NCBI RefSeq assembly: GCF_001297705.1 | Contig: NZ_LIRF01000003.1 | Span: 1,054,001 to 1,118,000, forward strand | Source: Chryseobacterium sp. ERMR1:04 | Lineage (GTDB): Bacteria > Bacteroidota > Bacteroidia > Flavobacteriales > Weeksellaceae | DNA length: 64,000 nucleotides | Direction: 5' to 3' | Shown: piece after piece, positions 8,825 to 21,074 of the stretch | Position numbering within the stretch: the stretch's first letter is position 1 | Layout: every line of letters begins with the position of its first letter | Made by a program: the position numbers and the translations under genes | The notes under the pieces: generated by a model | Told to the model about the DNA's origin: nothing | Seen by the model: the letters and a program-made list of their open reading frames with translations, nothing else | Databases searched by the model: none

Positions 8825-9952
8825 TAGGGGGTTTAAACAAAGATAACTGGATTTTCAAAAAACAACCAAATCATTAATAGGTAAAAACACTCAATATTAC
8901 TTTTTGCTTCGCCTGTTATTGAAATAAAACACACAGTATAGGATAGCTATCTTATAAATCCAATAAGGATTTATAATTCATCACTATAGAATACTAGAAA
9001 ATAAAAGTGAGTAACATAAGAGACAAATAAATGACACGGAATCGTAATGCGATTTTTTAAGACACCTCTATATTTTTATACTTAATAAGCTCTAAAGAAT
9101 AGGAAATATAAATAGAAGTTTAACAGTAATATCGTTATGTTTTAACCAAATTAAACAAATAATGAAAAATATTTATAATAATTCACATTTTCCTGCTCGT
9201 GTGAGCCGATTCTGGCTAGTAATAAAAAGCTCCCTTATAAAATAAAATTATAAAGGAGCTAGGACAATTAAAATTAGAATATATGTTAATTTCGTAAGAT
9301 TCTATCGTTGCACTTTGTATAAGAATGCAATACACGGGACTTTGTTTGTATATTAAAAAAATCCCCCTTTCAAAACAAAGAATATATCGGGAAACTTTAT
9401 CAATAAAAAGGGGAAACACAACTCTAAGGATGAAAAGAGTAACATATTTACCTGAACAAAGATAACAGCTACATGTAAAAATAAACAGTCACAGAGCACG
9501 CAATAACACTTAATAACACGTGTTGAATATCGAGCTGAATAAAACGTAATTTCGAGTACAAATACTGTTTTTTAGTAATAGTAAAGCTCAGCTTATGGAG
9601 CTACTTTTGTTGCAATTAACCGTATATGAAGAAACATTATTATTTATGGGAGTACGACTTTATAATCTGATTTTCCTTCAACATAAACGTCATAAGTAAT
9701 GGATTATAAAAAGTTTTTTTTATCAATAAGTTTTTAATATCACTTGAGAAGAACGAACATTTTATTTTTCATCATCTTAAAACCTTATCAGAATATTTTT
9801 ATCGAAGTTAAATCTCTTAGCACAATACTGCCTAATCCCCTACACTTTTGTAACAGGCAAATATATCGCATGGAAATCTAATATTTACTATAGAGTATCT
9901 TTTAAATTATTATACAATAAAAAATAACACATTGATTTTATTTAAAATTTTT
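8825..9952. other. Long gene-poor AT-rich region
   Basis: No convincing gene is present. The only structures are a minus-direction hairpin followed by a T run at 9229-9260 and a weaker inverted repeat of C-rich and G-rich blocks between about 9362 and 9412. Together they could belong to a small minus-strand RNA, but nothing identifies one. Confidence 0.4.
9229..9260 (-). terminator. Hairpin terminator with no obvious gene
   Basis: A 13-bp stem with one mismatch (AGCTCCCTTATAA / TTATAAAGGAGCT) is followed on the minus strand by a T-rich tract. No upstream minus-strand gene is recognised, so the transcript it ends is unknown. Confidence 0.45.
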
Positions 9953-10093
9953 ATGGCCATGTTTATGGTCTTGGTTAACATCCTAATACTCGCACGTCAT
10001 ATAAACCGACGTGAAAAAAATCAACAAGTGCCTGACAGAGAGAAAAATTTTCAGCAGTTTCAGAAGAAGAACTCTGATGAAGAAATGGGATAA
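9953..10093 (+). CDS. Possible small single-span membrane protein, 46 aa
   Basis: The frame encodes MAMFMVLVNILILARHINRR, a short hydrophobic helix, followed by a hydrophilic tail (EKNQQVPDREKNFQQFQKKN). One membrane segment and a charged cytoplasmic tail would be a sensible small protein. A strong terminator on the same strand follows about 150 bp later, which supports transcription here. No family is recognised. Confidence 0.4.
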   Translation: MAMFMVLVNILILARHINRREKNQQVPDREKNFQQFQKKNSDEEMG

Positions 10094-10240
10094 GCACACC
10101 GGATTCTAATGAAATCCTAATCATGTATGGTTAAAAATTTTCTTCATCCTATTTATCTTATCAAGTTGGTAGATCAACCGAATTCTACAATTATGCCATT
10201 AGTAAATTTTATAAAATACAAAAGTTTACAGTGATATAAA

Positions 10241-10286
10241 AATAAGAAAACCAGTAAAGATCAGGAGCTTTACTGGTTTTCTTATT
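10241..10286 (+). terminator. Strong rho-independent terminator
   Basis: A perfect 19-bp stem (AATAAGAAAACCAGTAAAG with its complement) closes an 8-base loop. It is symmetrical enough to work in both directions, serving the small ORF at 9953 and possibly the minus-strand DUF1543 gene that ends at 10540. Confidence 0.75.
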
Positions 10287-10539
10287 TGCTTTCAAGTACG
10301 TTAATCTAATATAAACTGCCTTTATAGCAGGAACACCCAGCTTCCAATAAAAACCTTTGCTTCAATTCTTTTATAAAGACTGTGCCTAAACAGTGACTTC
10401 TTATAACACATTTATTGAAGTTGAGTATTTTATTTAAAATCAATTGATCTGGATTATAATTATAGAATTCAGAGTAGCGATTTTATATTAATCAGATTTG
10501 ATTGATTTATTTAGATATGACTTCCTACTACTCTTTTCT

Positions 10540-11106
10540 TTATACAATTTCATTTGCCAATATATCTACATTCAGGTATCCTGATCCGCATGGGTTATCC
10601 TGATTTTCGGCATTCGTCTTTTTTAAAATAATACTGTATTTTTCCTTAATTTTTGTGGGAAGAATATCATTTACCTTAAAAAGGTTACCGGTATCAATGT
10701 ATGGTTTATGATCGGAATAAACAGCGTTTCCCTCAAATCCCATAGTTTTATAAAACTCAATAGACTTCGCTTTCTCAGCAACCTCATCAAATGATTTTCC
10801 AACCATTATAAGATGCTGCTCATGAAATTCCTCAACGAAACTGTTTTTATAGCCTCCTAAATTAAGAAAGTATAATTGCTCTTCAGATTTCAAAATTTTA
10901 TTTTCAATAATTTTCACTTCGTATCCGGCAACAAAATTAACTTCCTGCCAACATCCTATGTAAATGTTTCTATCAGCTTCTTTCCAGAATTCCTTAATGT
11001 CCGGAACTAAATCTTTAAGAGTTTTTCCAATTCCAAAGAATACATCATGCTGCTCGATATTTCTTCCTTTGGGCAGCGTTCCTAGCATCATATAAAATAA
11101 TTTCAT
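10540..11106 (-). CDS. DUF1543 domain-containing protein, 188 aa
   Basis: The N-terminus MKLFYMMLGTLPKGRNIEQH and the motifs HDVFFGIG, LKDLVPDIKEFWKEA and YFLNLGGYKNSFVEEFHEQH are characteristic of the DUF1543 family, which has two similar halves. The second half here contains YKTMGFEGNAVYSDHKPYID. Its biochemical role is not known. Length is normal and the frame intact. No signal peptide, so cytoplasmic. A broken paralogue lies immediately upstream at 11457-12005, so this pair arose by tandem duplication. Confidence 0.88.
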   Translation of the reverse strand: MKLFYMMLGTLPKGRNIEQHDVFFGIGKTLKDLVPDIKEFWKEADRNIYIGCWQEVNFVAGYEVKIIENKILKSEEQLYFLNLGGYKNSFVEEFHEQHLIMVGKSFDEVAEKAKSIEFYKTMGFEGNAVYSDHKPYIDTGNLFKVNDILPTKIKEKYSIILKKTNAENQDNPCGSGYLNVDILANEIV

Positions 11107-11456
11107 TTTTTTTTTGCAAAAGTATGTGAAATATAATAGTATTTCTTAACAACAGAGTCATCATACCCTTTCGAGCGTTCTTATGCGTAGTATTGCGTAA
11201 ATACGATGCTGAATAGTAATTATATATTCAAGTATTAAAATAAAAAGTGAATTAGGCTTTATTAGGCCAACATTTTTCGATTGAAAAAGAATATGTAATA
11301 TTTTATCACAAAATTATAGTGAGAGCAGTAGAATTAAAAAAAGAATAAACAGAAAAACCGTTTTTACAAAAGCAAAACGGTGCTAGTTAATTTCTTAATT
11401 ATCTTTTAAATATCGTCTTTGAATTTTTTTACATTAATAAAATCTTCATGATGTAT
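11107..11456. other. Spacer between the two DUF1543 copies
   Basis: No gene seen. It contains the presumed promoter of the intact DUF1543 gene; I could not place clear promoter boxes. Confidence 0.4.
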
Positions 11457-12005
11457 TTAAACTTTATTGATATTCAAATATCCTAATCCGATTTGATTTT
11501 CCTGATTTTCTATATTAGTCTTTTTTAGAACAATAGAATATTTTTCTTTCATTGCTAAGGGAAGAATATCAGTTACGTTAAAAATATCGTCTATATCTAC
11601 TCCATACTTATCATCTATATGGCTAGCCACTCCCTCAAAACCCATTGTCTGATAAAATTCGGTAGATTTAGCTCTTTTAATAATTTCCCCCATCGAATTT
11701 CCAACCATGAGATGTTGCTCGTGAAATTCTTCAAAAAAACCTTTCTTATACCCTCCCATATTGAGGAAATATAATTGATCTTCTGAATTTTAATCAATTC
11801 TTTCTACAATATTCACTTCGTATCCGTCAGCAAAATTAACTTCCTGCCAACAATCAATATGGATCTTGCCCTCTGAATCTTTCCAGAACTCTTTGATATG
11901 AGGAACAAGTTCCTTAAGGTTTTCCGCAATTCCAAAAAATACATCATGTTGCTCAATATTTCTTCCGTTGGGTGTAGCCCCCAGAATCATATAAAATAGT
12001 TTCAT
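11457..12005 (-). pseudogene. DUF1543 paralogue split by a frameshift
   Basis: The first 71 codons (from 12005) encode MKLFYMILGATPNGRNIEQH to EVNIVERID then stop. The rest continues in a neighbouring frame from about 11790 (SEDQLYFLNMGGYKKGFFEE to GLGYLNINKV). Alignment with the intact copy (IIENKILKSEEQLYFLN) places the break between VERI and SEDQ, where a base or a few bases in an A/T-rich stretch are missing. Everything else is well preserved, so the damage is recent or is a sequence error. Confidence 0.85.
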
Positions 12006-12487
12006 TCTTTTTTAAATTTCTGCAAAAGTATATGAAATAGGGTCGTTTTTTAAAGAATAGATTGAAAATATCCCAGTAACCGTTTTTATACGTATTATTG
12101 CGTAAATATGACTGTATCATTGGAGGGAGCAATACTAATTTTCTTCACAATAGATTAGCAATACAAAAAGCAGCCTCATCGTTATGTCTAAATAAGAATA
12201 TCAAATGGTAATACTTCTTAATGACTGTACAGTTCAAAAATACAGAGTACTATCATCATATTAGTTTTATTTTCTTTCTTTTGACCATTGCTTATAATAG
12301 AAATGCATTTTTTAGGGATAAAAACAATAGTAAATTTACGACTCTATGAAAAAAACAAGCAATAAAAGAGCAAACGACACTTCACAGATATTCAAACATA
12401 TTTACATTGAACTTTAAATATTCACAAAATAAGCAAAATGTAAGCATCTTAACTGTGTTAATATTGAATCTGTTTATAATTTATAGT
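12006..12487. other. Gene-free spacer
   Basis: No gene or strong structure recognised between the DUF1543 relic and the small GG-leader relic. Confidence 0.4.
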
Positions 12488-12576
12488 ATGAAAAATTTAA
12501 AAAAACTTACAAGAAATGAAAACAGTCTCTGGAAATGGACTTCTTGAATATCTTTATTCCCGTTAGGAATAAGTGG
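12488..12576 (+). pseudogene. Relic of a GG-leader bacteriocin-like peptide gene
   Basis: The frame begins MKNLKKLTRNE, the leader seen in flavobacterial bacteriocin-like peptides (compare MKNFKKISRNEMKSISAG at 40328). It then runs out of phase and stops after 19 residues. The neighbouring frame contains MKTVSGNGLLEYLYSR and a stop, which is what the leader end (V-S-G) should look like. A loss of about five bases at the repeated AATGA would explain it. A terminator follows at 12679. Confidence 0.5.
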
Positions 12577-12678
12577 CCTATTATGTTTAGATTGTGCAGA
12601 ATGAGGAGGTTAAATGATCTACTTTGTAAATAATGTTAAAAAAACACTATTTACAAAGTATTTAAGAAGAAAAATTAA

Positions 12679-12707
12679 GGGTTAGATGTAGATCTAACCC
12701 CTTTTTT
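12679..12707 (+). terminator. Rho-independent terminator
   Basis: A 9-bp perfect stem (GGGTTAGAT / ATCTAACCC) with a 4-base loop is followed by CTTTTTT. It lies about 100 bp after the GG-leader relic and shows that a plus-strand transcript ended here. Confidence 0.75.
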
Positions 12708-13321
12708 GAATAAAATTTTACACTCATTCTATAGAGTATTAAACGAAAATTTAGTGATAATAAATCAGATAATCAATTTAATGAACACTCAAAATTAAAC
12801 CTTTAAAACAATAATGCAGATGAATTTAGTTTATATATGAATTTCAAAAACACATTAAATCAAGCAAAAATTAATTCCTGTAAGCTAGATCCCCCATACC
12901 AATCAGGATATCATCAAATATAGTTTGAGGATCTACACAAAAACACGCATAAACCCATAAGCAAGGCATATGGATAGTACAGAAATCAGATTAATTGTAG
13001 TATTGTACTGATTGAAATCATTTGTAATGGATTTCGTCTGACGATTAAATATTTACAAAGATTTTTTCTAAAAGATCGGTGATCCTCTCTCTAGTTATTC
13101 TCTTTCAATCCTAAAAATTATATGTATGAATGTAAAATACACCATCTCCCTCATTATACTTAAAAAAATATCATTTTGGATATGAAAATTTATTGTATGT
13201 ACATCTTAAGGAGCAAACATTTTTTTAATCCATAGGTCTCCTGCAATTCATGTAAGCAATATATGAATGTAAAATGTAATGATAATTCACAATCCAATCA
13301 CCATTTAAAACATATCATCAC
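12708..13321. other. Intergenic region upstream of the T9SS cluster
   Basis: No gene found. It should contain the promoter of the large gene at 13322. Confidence 0.4.
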
Positions 13322-16300
13322 GTGAGAAAAAAATTACTTATTTTCAGCGCTTTACTGACTTTTATGTCAATGATCTCGGGACAAACATGTCCTCCGTTAA
13401 CTACGCCCTTTGTAGAGTCTTTCAATACCGGAAGCATTCCTTCATGCTGGATAAGCCAGAATCCTACTTCCAGCTCTACTAATGTCAATGCAAAATGGAA
13501 ATTTAATGGAGCTGCGGGAAATGGGGCAACCGGAAATGGTGGCAAACCTGCCGGAACTTTTGCTTGGGTAGATGCTTCTACACCATATGCGAATGAACAT
13601 ACGGTTGAACTCATCAGTCCACAAATTAATCTAGCAGGATTAACAAATCCCTATGTAACATTTGAATGGTTTAAAAACCACTTAACATCACTTACAGGAA
13701 CAGTTCCTCCCTATGGAGATAACCAATTAAAACTTGAAGTGAATGATGGTACCGGATGGGTGCAAATCTGGGCAAATAGCACCAATGATCCGAAATGGAG
13801 AAAAGTAGGTATCCTTTTAGCAACATATTATGTAGGTACTACCATTCAGTTAAAATTTACCGTTGACAAAGATGTAACAGGAAATGGTTATCTGTATGAT
13901 GATCTATTATTAGATGATATAAAGGTCGCTCAGGCTCCTACCTGTTTTGAGCCTACAATATTACCTGTAAGTAATATTAATCCTACTTCCGGGACCCTCA
14001 ACTGGACTGCTCCATCACCCGTTCCTTCGAACGGGTATGAATATTACTATACTACAATAAATACCCCACCCGTTGCCACCACTCCTGGTATAGCCGCTGC
14101 CGGTACGAGTGCAAGCTTAACTTCACTTATTCCGGGGACGACGTATTATTGGTGGGTAAGATCTGTTTGCTCTGCTACCGATAAGTCGCCATGGGTTGAA
14201 GGTGCACCTTTTACTCCCGGACAAATTGGAGGTGGAACTACCGTTCAAACTTTTCTGCCTGTATATTCTTGTTCAGGATTTAATTATTCTCAGCAAATCT
14301 ATTTAGCCTCAGAAGTTGCCGGAGCAGTTGGAAACAATATTTACATTACTTCAGTTAAATTTTATGTGTCCAGTTCTGCAGCTATTCAGGCTAATTACAA
14401 TCAATGGAATATTTATATGGGAAATACCACCCAGACAGATTTTGCAACGACATCCAGTTGGGTACCTTCCTTATCACTAACACAGGTATATTCAGGTATT
14501 TTACCCGCAATGACTGCGGGAGTATGGGTAACTATTCCGCTAAGCACCCCATTCCTATGGGATGGCACAAGCAATCTCGTAATCGGTGTTGATGAAAACT
14601 CACCAGGATCATCATGTACGGCAAACTGGGGAAGCTACAATGCAGGACCAAACCGAGGAATTCTATATTACAATACATCAATAAACCCTGATCCTCTAAA
14701 CCCTCCAACTGCAATCACTCGATATGCTGTACTTCCAAGAATCCAGTTAGAAGGTACCACCTTACCAACTTGTACCACTACGCCTCCTGCCAATATTACA
14801 GTTACCAATATTACCTCTGCATCAGCAACAATTTCCTGGACCCCTACAGCCAATGCGACCTATGTTTTAATGTATAGATCCCTGCCTTCCGGAGTATGGC
14901 AGACAATTAATGTTACGACTCCTTTTACAAACAACGTTACCCTTCCGGGGCTTCTAGAATCTACGCAGTATGAGGTACAGGTTGCTACAGTCTGTGGAAC
15001 ACAGGGAGCATTTTCTCCTGTTACTACTTTTACAACACCATCATTAACGTATTGTAATTCGGGGACGGGAACCGTTACCAATGGGTATATCAATAATATT
15101 TCAATGATAGGTTCAAATGTACCTGCAACAAATAACAATTCAGGACCCACTACTTATACAGATTATTCGTTAGATCCTACAAAGACCATTACCCTACTCA
15201 GAAATTCAACCAATAATGTATTATCAGTAGGAAGATCAATTTCTTCAGGAAGCTATACAACAAATGCATGGATTGATTTTAATGGAGACGGAATTTTTAA
15301 TAATACTCCTTCTACAACTACCGGCGGTGAAAGGATTATGAATTTAGGATATTCCACTACAACACCAACTACCGCTAATTTTACCGTTCCTGCCAATGCG
15401 TATGTAGGAACAAGTAAAGTAAAAATGCGTGTTATTGTCTATTCTTCTGTACCAACTGATGCATGTACAGCCCTTCCTTCCAACGGTGAAGTGGAAGATT
15501 ATCAGGTTAATTTTATTGATTTACAACCATGCACAATTACCTCTCCAACTAATATAGCAGCCAATAATATCACCCATAACACAGCTTACGTTTCGTGGAT
15601 TCCTACTGCCAATGCAACGTATATAATTAGATGGAGACAGGGAACAACAGGACCATGGCTTCCGAATGCAGCCGGATTGACCCTTCCAGCCGGACAGAGT
15701 TTCAATACCATTACTGGACTTATCGAACAGACTCCTTATCAGGTTCAGATAGCCACAGTCTGCGGAGGCACTCAAGGGGTATTTTCTCCAAATCTGAACT
15801 TTACAACTCCTTCTTTGACATATTGTAATATGACCGGTACAGGGACTAACGACCATATTTCTAACGTAAAAGTTACACCGATTAACTTTCCTGTTATGGA
15901 TAACACCTCTGTTCAGACTAATTATATGAACTATGTTACTCCAGCAACATTAATCAATTTAGAAATAGGTTCTATAGGAAATCAATTGTCAGTTTCAAAA
16001 GCATGGACAGGAACCACCTCTGCTGATGCAGTATATGCATGGATTGACTGGGATAGAAACGGAGTGTTTACAGATGCCGAAAGAATTATGATTTCTACCT
16101 CAAGTACAACAACTCCGGTAACAGCAGCCTTTGATGTACCAACAACCGGTATTTATACAGGACCATTAACGACAACAATGAGAGTTGCTCTGAAACGTGG
16201 AAGCGCTCCTGTAATCTGTGTAGATCCTGCTAATGGCGAAGTTGAAGATTATGCCGTAAAATTGAGACCTTGTAACAACACAACACCAGGAGCTCCTACA

Positions 16301-17826
16301 TTTAACGCGATTACCCATAATTCTGTTGCAATCAACTGGGCTGTTGTTACTAACAATAACGCATTTATCTTAGAGTACAGAGCTATTACCATTCCCGCTT
16401 CAGGTTGGACTACTTTAAACCCGTCTGTTCTTGCAGGAAACCCTCCATTAACAATCAATGGTTTACTGCCGGCTACTACCTATGAAGTGAGAATTGCAGC
16501 AGTTTGCGGAAATACACCTGGCACGTACACCGCCATTAAAACATTCACAACGAGATGCGATCCTACGCCTCCTAATGTAACCATAAGCAATATTACTTCC
16601 ACTTCTGCGGTTGTTACCTGGAACCCAATTGTTCCTAATGCAACCTATATTCTACAATGGAGAGAAGTGGGTACTATTCTTTGGAATACCCCAACTGTTC
16701 CTCAGCCACCGGCAAACTCTTATACTATTACAAATTTGAGTTCATTTAAAACGTATGAAGTACAAGTGGCTAATATATGTGTAGGAGAAACGAATCCAAA
16801 TCAGTGGTCGAACCCTAAAACATTTACAACAACAAGAATTTGCGAATTACCTCCTCCGGGACTTACCATTCAAACTCTTACGCCAACAACTGCAGAAGTA
16901 GTTTGGGATGCGTTCCCGGGAGCAACCTATGTTCTAAGATATAGAAAAGTGGGAATCCCGAGTTGGACTGACATTTCAGTGAATACCAACACGTATACTC
17001 TTACAGGATTATTGGAATTAACCAAATATGAAATGCAGGTTGCCAATGTTTGTAGTGGAAATCCTCCAAATTTTACGGCGCTTTATTATTTCATAACTCC
17101 TACCGTAGTATACTGCCAGATGACATCAGCCAATTCTGCAACAGAGTATATTTCAAAAGTTACCGCAAAACCCAATGGTAAACCGGAAATGATCAATGAA
17201 TCTCTAGCTTCAAATTACTCAGATTTTACAGGAAATTCTTTAAATTTATTGAATTGATTCAAGGGTCAACCGGAAATAAAATTATCATTGATAAAAACTT
17301 AAACTCAGGCGCAAAAGCAGGCGTAGCCATATGGATTGATTTCAATAGAAATGGATACTTTGATATTAATGAAAGAATCATGGCTGACGGACCGAATACC
17401 AACCTACCAACCCTAACAGCAACCACTACATTCACCGTGCCGAATGATGCATTTATAAGCCTGACAGATTATCATTATGTTGTCATGAGAGTTGCCATGG
17501 GTAAAGATGAAATTCCTGTAAACTGTGTTAGTTTCCCAAATGGTGAAGTAGAGGATTATACCGTTAGAATTTCTAAAGAAAAAATTCCTAACCCAATTGA
17601 TCAAACCGAAATCCTGATCTATCCTAACCCCGTGAAAACTGTATTGTACGTGAAAAACATCAGTAGAAAAGCGAGCTATAAAATCTATAGTACTTCAGGA
17701 AGACTGGTATCAGATGGCCTGATTCTGAATAATGCCATTAACGTAAACAACCTTTTGAATGGCGTATATATCATAGAAATAGAAGACATCCAGGGATCTG
17801 TACAAAAGAAATTTATCAAAGAGTAA
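13322..17826 (+). pseudogene. Giant T9SS type A adhesin-like protein (choice-of-anchor J, Fn3, GEVED), one frameshift
   Basis: Starting from GTG at 13322 it encodes a signal peptide (MRKKLLIFSALLTFMSMISG), then a choice-of-anchor J/MAM-like domain (FVESFNTGSIPSCW). Several fibronectin III modules follow, with recurring YEVQVA(T/N)-C endings. Three GEVED domains carry NGEVEDYQV, NGEVEDYAV and NGEVEDYTV. The last GEVED and the sorting domain (ILIYPNPVKTVLYVKN to VQKKFIKE) sit in another frame starting at 17254. One missing T at the run 17239-17241 restores a continuous protein of about 1,500 residues (NSFKFIELIQGSTGN). The product would be exported by T9SS and fixed to the surface as an adhesin; without the tail it could not be exported correctly. 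The break may be phase variation, decay or sequence error. Confidence 0.88.
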
Positions 17827-17892
17827 TATCCTCTATTGTACTAACAAACCCCTATGTTACTATTCATTTTAGAAATTTTAATTCCAAAGTCA

Positions 17893-20800
17893 ATGAAAAA
17901 AATTATATTTAGTCTATTACTTGTATGTTTAACAGTAAGCTCGTTGTTGGCACAAAGAGATACAGAACATTGGATAGCACCTTATTATGCTTCAACTAGT
18001 TATACACAGTCATTGTATCTTTCAACAGATTCTGTTACTCCTTTTGATGTGACCATATATAGCAACAACATCGCCCTGGGAACGGTAACCATCAGTAAAA
18101 ACAATCCACAGACCTATGCTGTCCCTGTTGTCAATATTGCAGCAACCGTTGCTACAGATGCTTTTAAAGTAATCAATAAAGGCCTGTACCTGAATGGATC
18201 GAAACCTTTTTACTGCACCCTGAGAATGGTGAGTAATACCACTCATGCTGAAATTGTAACCAGTAAAGGTAAGGCCGGAATAGGTAAAGAATTTTATGTC
18301 GCCGCTACTCCATCAATCTTTACAGGGATTTCAAATAACTTTACTGCCGGAATTTTAGCAACAGAAAACAATACCTCTGTGACGGTAACCTGGAATGCAG
18401 GGGTGCTATTTATCGGAGCTACACCAACAGGGACAACCCATACTTTTACATTAAATAAAGGGGAATCTTTTATATTCGCCGGCAATGGAGCTGCCGCTTC
18501 AAATATGGAATCTTTCATCGGAGCTAAAATTGTTTCTGATAAACCGATTACGCTGACTAATGGAAACATAAATGGTAATTTTGGCACTGGTTCAAATTCA
18601 GGATCAGATGGAATTTTGGATCAGTCTGTACCTGTTGAAAGGCTGGGAAGTACTTTTGCCATGGTAAGAACCCGCTCCACTGCAGCAGACTTAGAAGGAG
18701 GGCTTGTGATTGCGACTGAAGACAATACCCAGATATTTTTAAATGGATCGACTACTTCTGCTGCTACCTTAAACCAGGGTCAATGGTATAGAATTTCCGG
18801 AAATGATTATATTCCGCAAGGTGCTTCAGGCCATGCTAATATGCTGATCACTACTTCAAAAAATGTATATCTGTATCAATTTGTTGCTGTAAATAACAGC
18901 AATGCCACTTGCGGTTTTAATTATATACCACCATTAAATTGTTTTCTACCCCGAAAAATTGATGAAATTGCTAAAATTAATGAAATGCCGCTTCCGAATC
19001 CCACGCCTTCCGGCATGATCATAAAATTAAATATTCTGACAGAAGCCGGTGCAGCAGTAACAGTAAACGGAGTGGCTCCAACATCAGTAGAGGGTCCTTA
19101 TCCACTAACAGGAAATACAGCTTGGGTTACTTATGCTATAGAAAACATAACAGGAAATGTAACCATCATTTCTGATAAAGCAGTAACTGCCGGAATAAAT
19201 GGTGGCTACAGCACTTCGGGATATGGCGGTTATTTTGCAGGATTCTCTTCAGTTCCCGTAATTGCCAAACAAACCGGTGATTGTGTTCCCGGAATTATTC
19301 TTGAAGTAGATGACAGCTATGAAACGTACCAGTGGAATTTAAATGGTACTAACATACCGGGAGCGACCTCAAATACTTATACACCTGCTATCGGAGGTAA
19401 TTATACAGTAACTGTAACAATGGGAAGCTGTGCACCGGTAACAACGCCTATTTATAAAGTATTCACCTGCCTGCAGGAGACGATACAATCTATCTATATC
19501 TGCGGAACGAAACAAATTACCCCTACCTTTACAAGTTCTACGCAAACTCCGTTAGCAAGTACGGTAACAATTATTACCAATCCAACAAATGGTTCAGCTA
19601 CTGTAAACCCGACAACAGGGGTTATTAGTTATATTCCAAACCCCGGATACCTTGGCCCTGATACTATTGTTTATAAATTCTGTGGTAATACTCCTGAATT
19701 TGCAGATTGTGAACAGGTTACTTTACATCTTAATCTGGTTCCATTTGTTGTAAAAGATGCAATCATTAAAACTTGTCAATATTCAGGAAAAGGATACTTT
19801 GATTTGACAACAGCTGATGTAACCGATACTACAGTACCGACCACTAAGAAATATTATCCCACTTTAGCAGATCTTACTGCCAATACCAATCTGATTACGA
19901 ATTCTACCAATTATTTCTCGGGAGCAGGTTCCGTATATGTTCAAATTACCACATCAGAGGGGTGTGTTGGTATCTCCGAAATTACACTAGACTTCTTCCC
20001 TACTCCTGTCGTTCATGAAGCTACCCTTACAGAATGTTTTATTGAAAATAATGAAACGAAAGCACAGTTTGACTTAAGTACCGCCAATGTAAGTGATGAG
20101 AATCCAATCACTAAAAAGTATTATCCTACATTGGCTGATGCCAACAATAATACAAATGAAATTACAAATCCAACGGTTTATATTTCGGGTAACGGCTTTG
20201 TTTATGCAAGAGTGTTCAACACAAATGGATGTTACGCAGTCTCTAAAATAAATCTAACTGTAATTCCTCCCAAAAGATCACGATTGCTAGTAGATCAGTA
20301 TATATGTATTGATGCTACAACAAGATTAGATGCAGGACCGGGATATGAATCGTACCAATGGAGCACTGGGGCAACTACGCAGACAATACAAGGGGTAACA
20401 GTTGGCGAATACTGGGTGATTCTAAAAGATAATGGATGCTCCATAAAACAGTTCGTCCATGTTAAAAAAGCTCAGGAACCTGTCATTACTTCAATTGATA
20501 TCTCTAATAATACAGCGACTGTAAATACAGAAAGGGGTCAAGCACCTTACCAATATGCAGTGGATGGTACTGTAAACTGGCAAGACTCTAATGTATTTAC
20601 TGGTCTTTCAAGAGGGCAACATACATTCTATGTAAAAGATGCTTATGACTGTGCCCCTATTTCAGTTGAGCTCACGGTACCCAATTTGGTGAATGCAATT
20701 ACCCCCAATGGTGATCATGTAAATGATTACATAGATTACAGTGAGCTGGCATACAAAGGAAATCTAGTCTTTGTTATCTATGATCGATATGGAAATAAAT

Positions 20801-20964
20801 TATTCACAGGTGACAAATTCAACAATTACACCTGGGATGGAAAATCTTCCGGAAAAAAAGTTCTCACAGGCACATATTGGTATCATATCACTTGGAATGA
20901 AACCAATGACAAAAAAACACCTGTTAAGTATACCGGCTGGATCTTAGTAAAAAACAGAGAATAA
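17893..20964 (+). CDS. T9SS type B surface protein with IgGFc-binding-like N-terminus
   Basis: I choose ATG 17893 because it starts a proper signal peptide (MKKIIFSLLLVCLTVSSLLA, then QRDTEHW); the longer frame from 17854 adds 13 unlikely residues. Residues about 20-480 resemble the IgGFc-binding N-terminal domain (ATEDNTQIFLNG, NVYLYQFVAV, PPLNCFLPRKIDEI). Ig-like and cadherin-like modules follow (DDSYETYQWNLNG; ITNPTNGSATVNP). The C-terminus is a gliding-motility/T9SS type B sorting domain (NAITPNGDHVNDYIDYSELA to GWILVKNRE). It should be displayed on or released from the cell surface, probably for adhesion. It has the same strand and short spacing as its neighbours, suggesting an operon, and a sister paralogue follows at 21075. 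Confidence 0.9.
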   Translation: MKKIIFSLLLVCLTVSSLLAQRDTEHWIAPYYASTSYTQSLYLSTDSVTPFDVTIYSNNIALGTVTISKNNPQTYAVPVVNIAATVATDAFKVINKGLYLNGSKPFYCTLRMVSNTTHAEIVTSKGKAGIGKEFYVAATPSIFTGISNNFTAGILATENNTSVTVTWNAGVLFIGATPTGTTHTFTLNKGESFIFAGNGAAASNMESFIGAKIVSDKPITLTNGNINGNFGTGSNSGSDGILDQSVPVERLGSTFAMVRTRSTAADLEGGLVIATEDNTQIFLNGSTTSAATLNQGQWYRISGNDYIPQGASGHANMLITTSKNVYLYQFVAVNNSNATCGFNYIPPLNCFLPRKIDEIAKINEMPLPNPTPSGMIIKLNILTEAGAAVTVNGVAPTSVEGPYPLTGNTAWVTYAIENITGNVTIISDKAVTAGINGGYSTSGYGGYFAGFSSVPVIAKQTGDCVPGIILEVDDSYETYQWNLNGTNIPGATSNTYTPAIGGNYTVTVTMGSCAPVTTPIYKVFTCLQETIQSIYICGTKQITPTFTSSTQTPLASTVTIITNPTNGSATVNPTTGVISYIPNPGYLGPDTIVYKFCGNTPEFADCEQVTLHLNLVPFVVKDAIIKTCQYSGKGYFDLTTADVTDTTVPTTKKYYPTLADLTANTNLITNSTNYFSGAGSVYVQITTSEGCVGISEITLDFFPTPVVHEATLTECFIENNETKAQFDLSTANVSDENPITKKYYPTLADANNNTNEITNPTVYISGNGFVYARVFNTNGCYAVSKINLTVIPPKRSRLLVDQYICIDATTRLDAGPGYESYQWSTGATTQTIQGVTVGEYWVILKDNGCSIKQFVHVKKAQEPVITSIDISNNTATVNTERGQAPYQYAVDGTVNWQDSNVFTGLSRGQHTFYVKDAYDCAPISVELTVPNLVNAITPNGDHVNDYIDYSELAYKGNLVFVIYDRYGNKLFTGDKFNNYTWDGKSSGKKVLTGTYWYHITWNETNDKKTPVKYTGWILVKNRE

Positions 20965-21074
20965 TCTAAAAATAGATCTTATAATCACGATTCAAAAATC
21001 ATGATTTTTTTAAAAATTAAAATGTCACCCTCATGATTAATATATTATTTTATAAACGTAGCCACTCTATATTG

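Noticed and set aside
9216..9419. 67-aa minus-strand ORF
   Set aside because: It overlaps a clear hairpin terminator at 9229-9260 and has no protein-like pattern, so it is most likely a chance frame.
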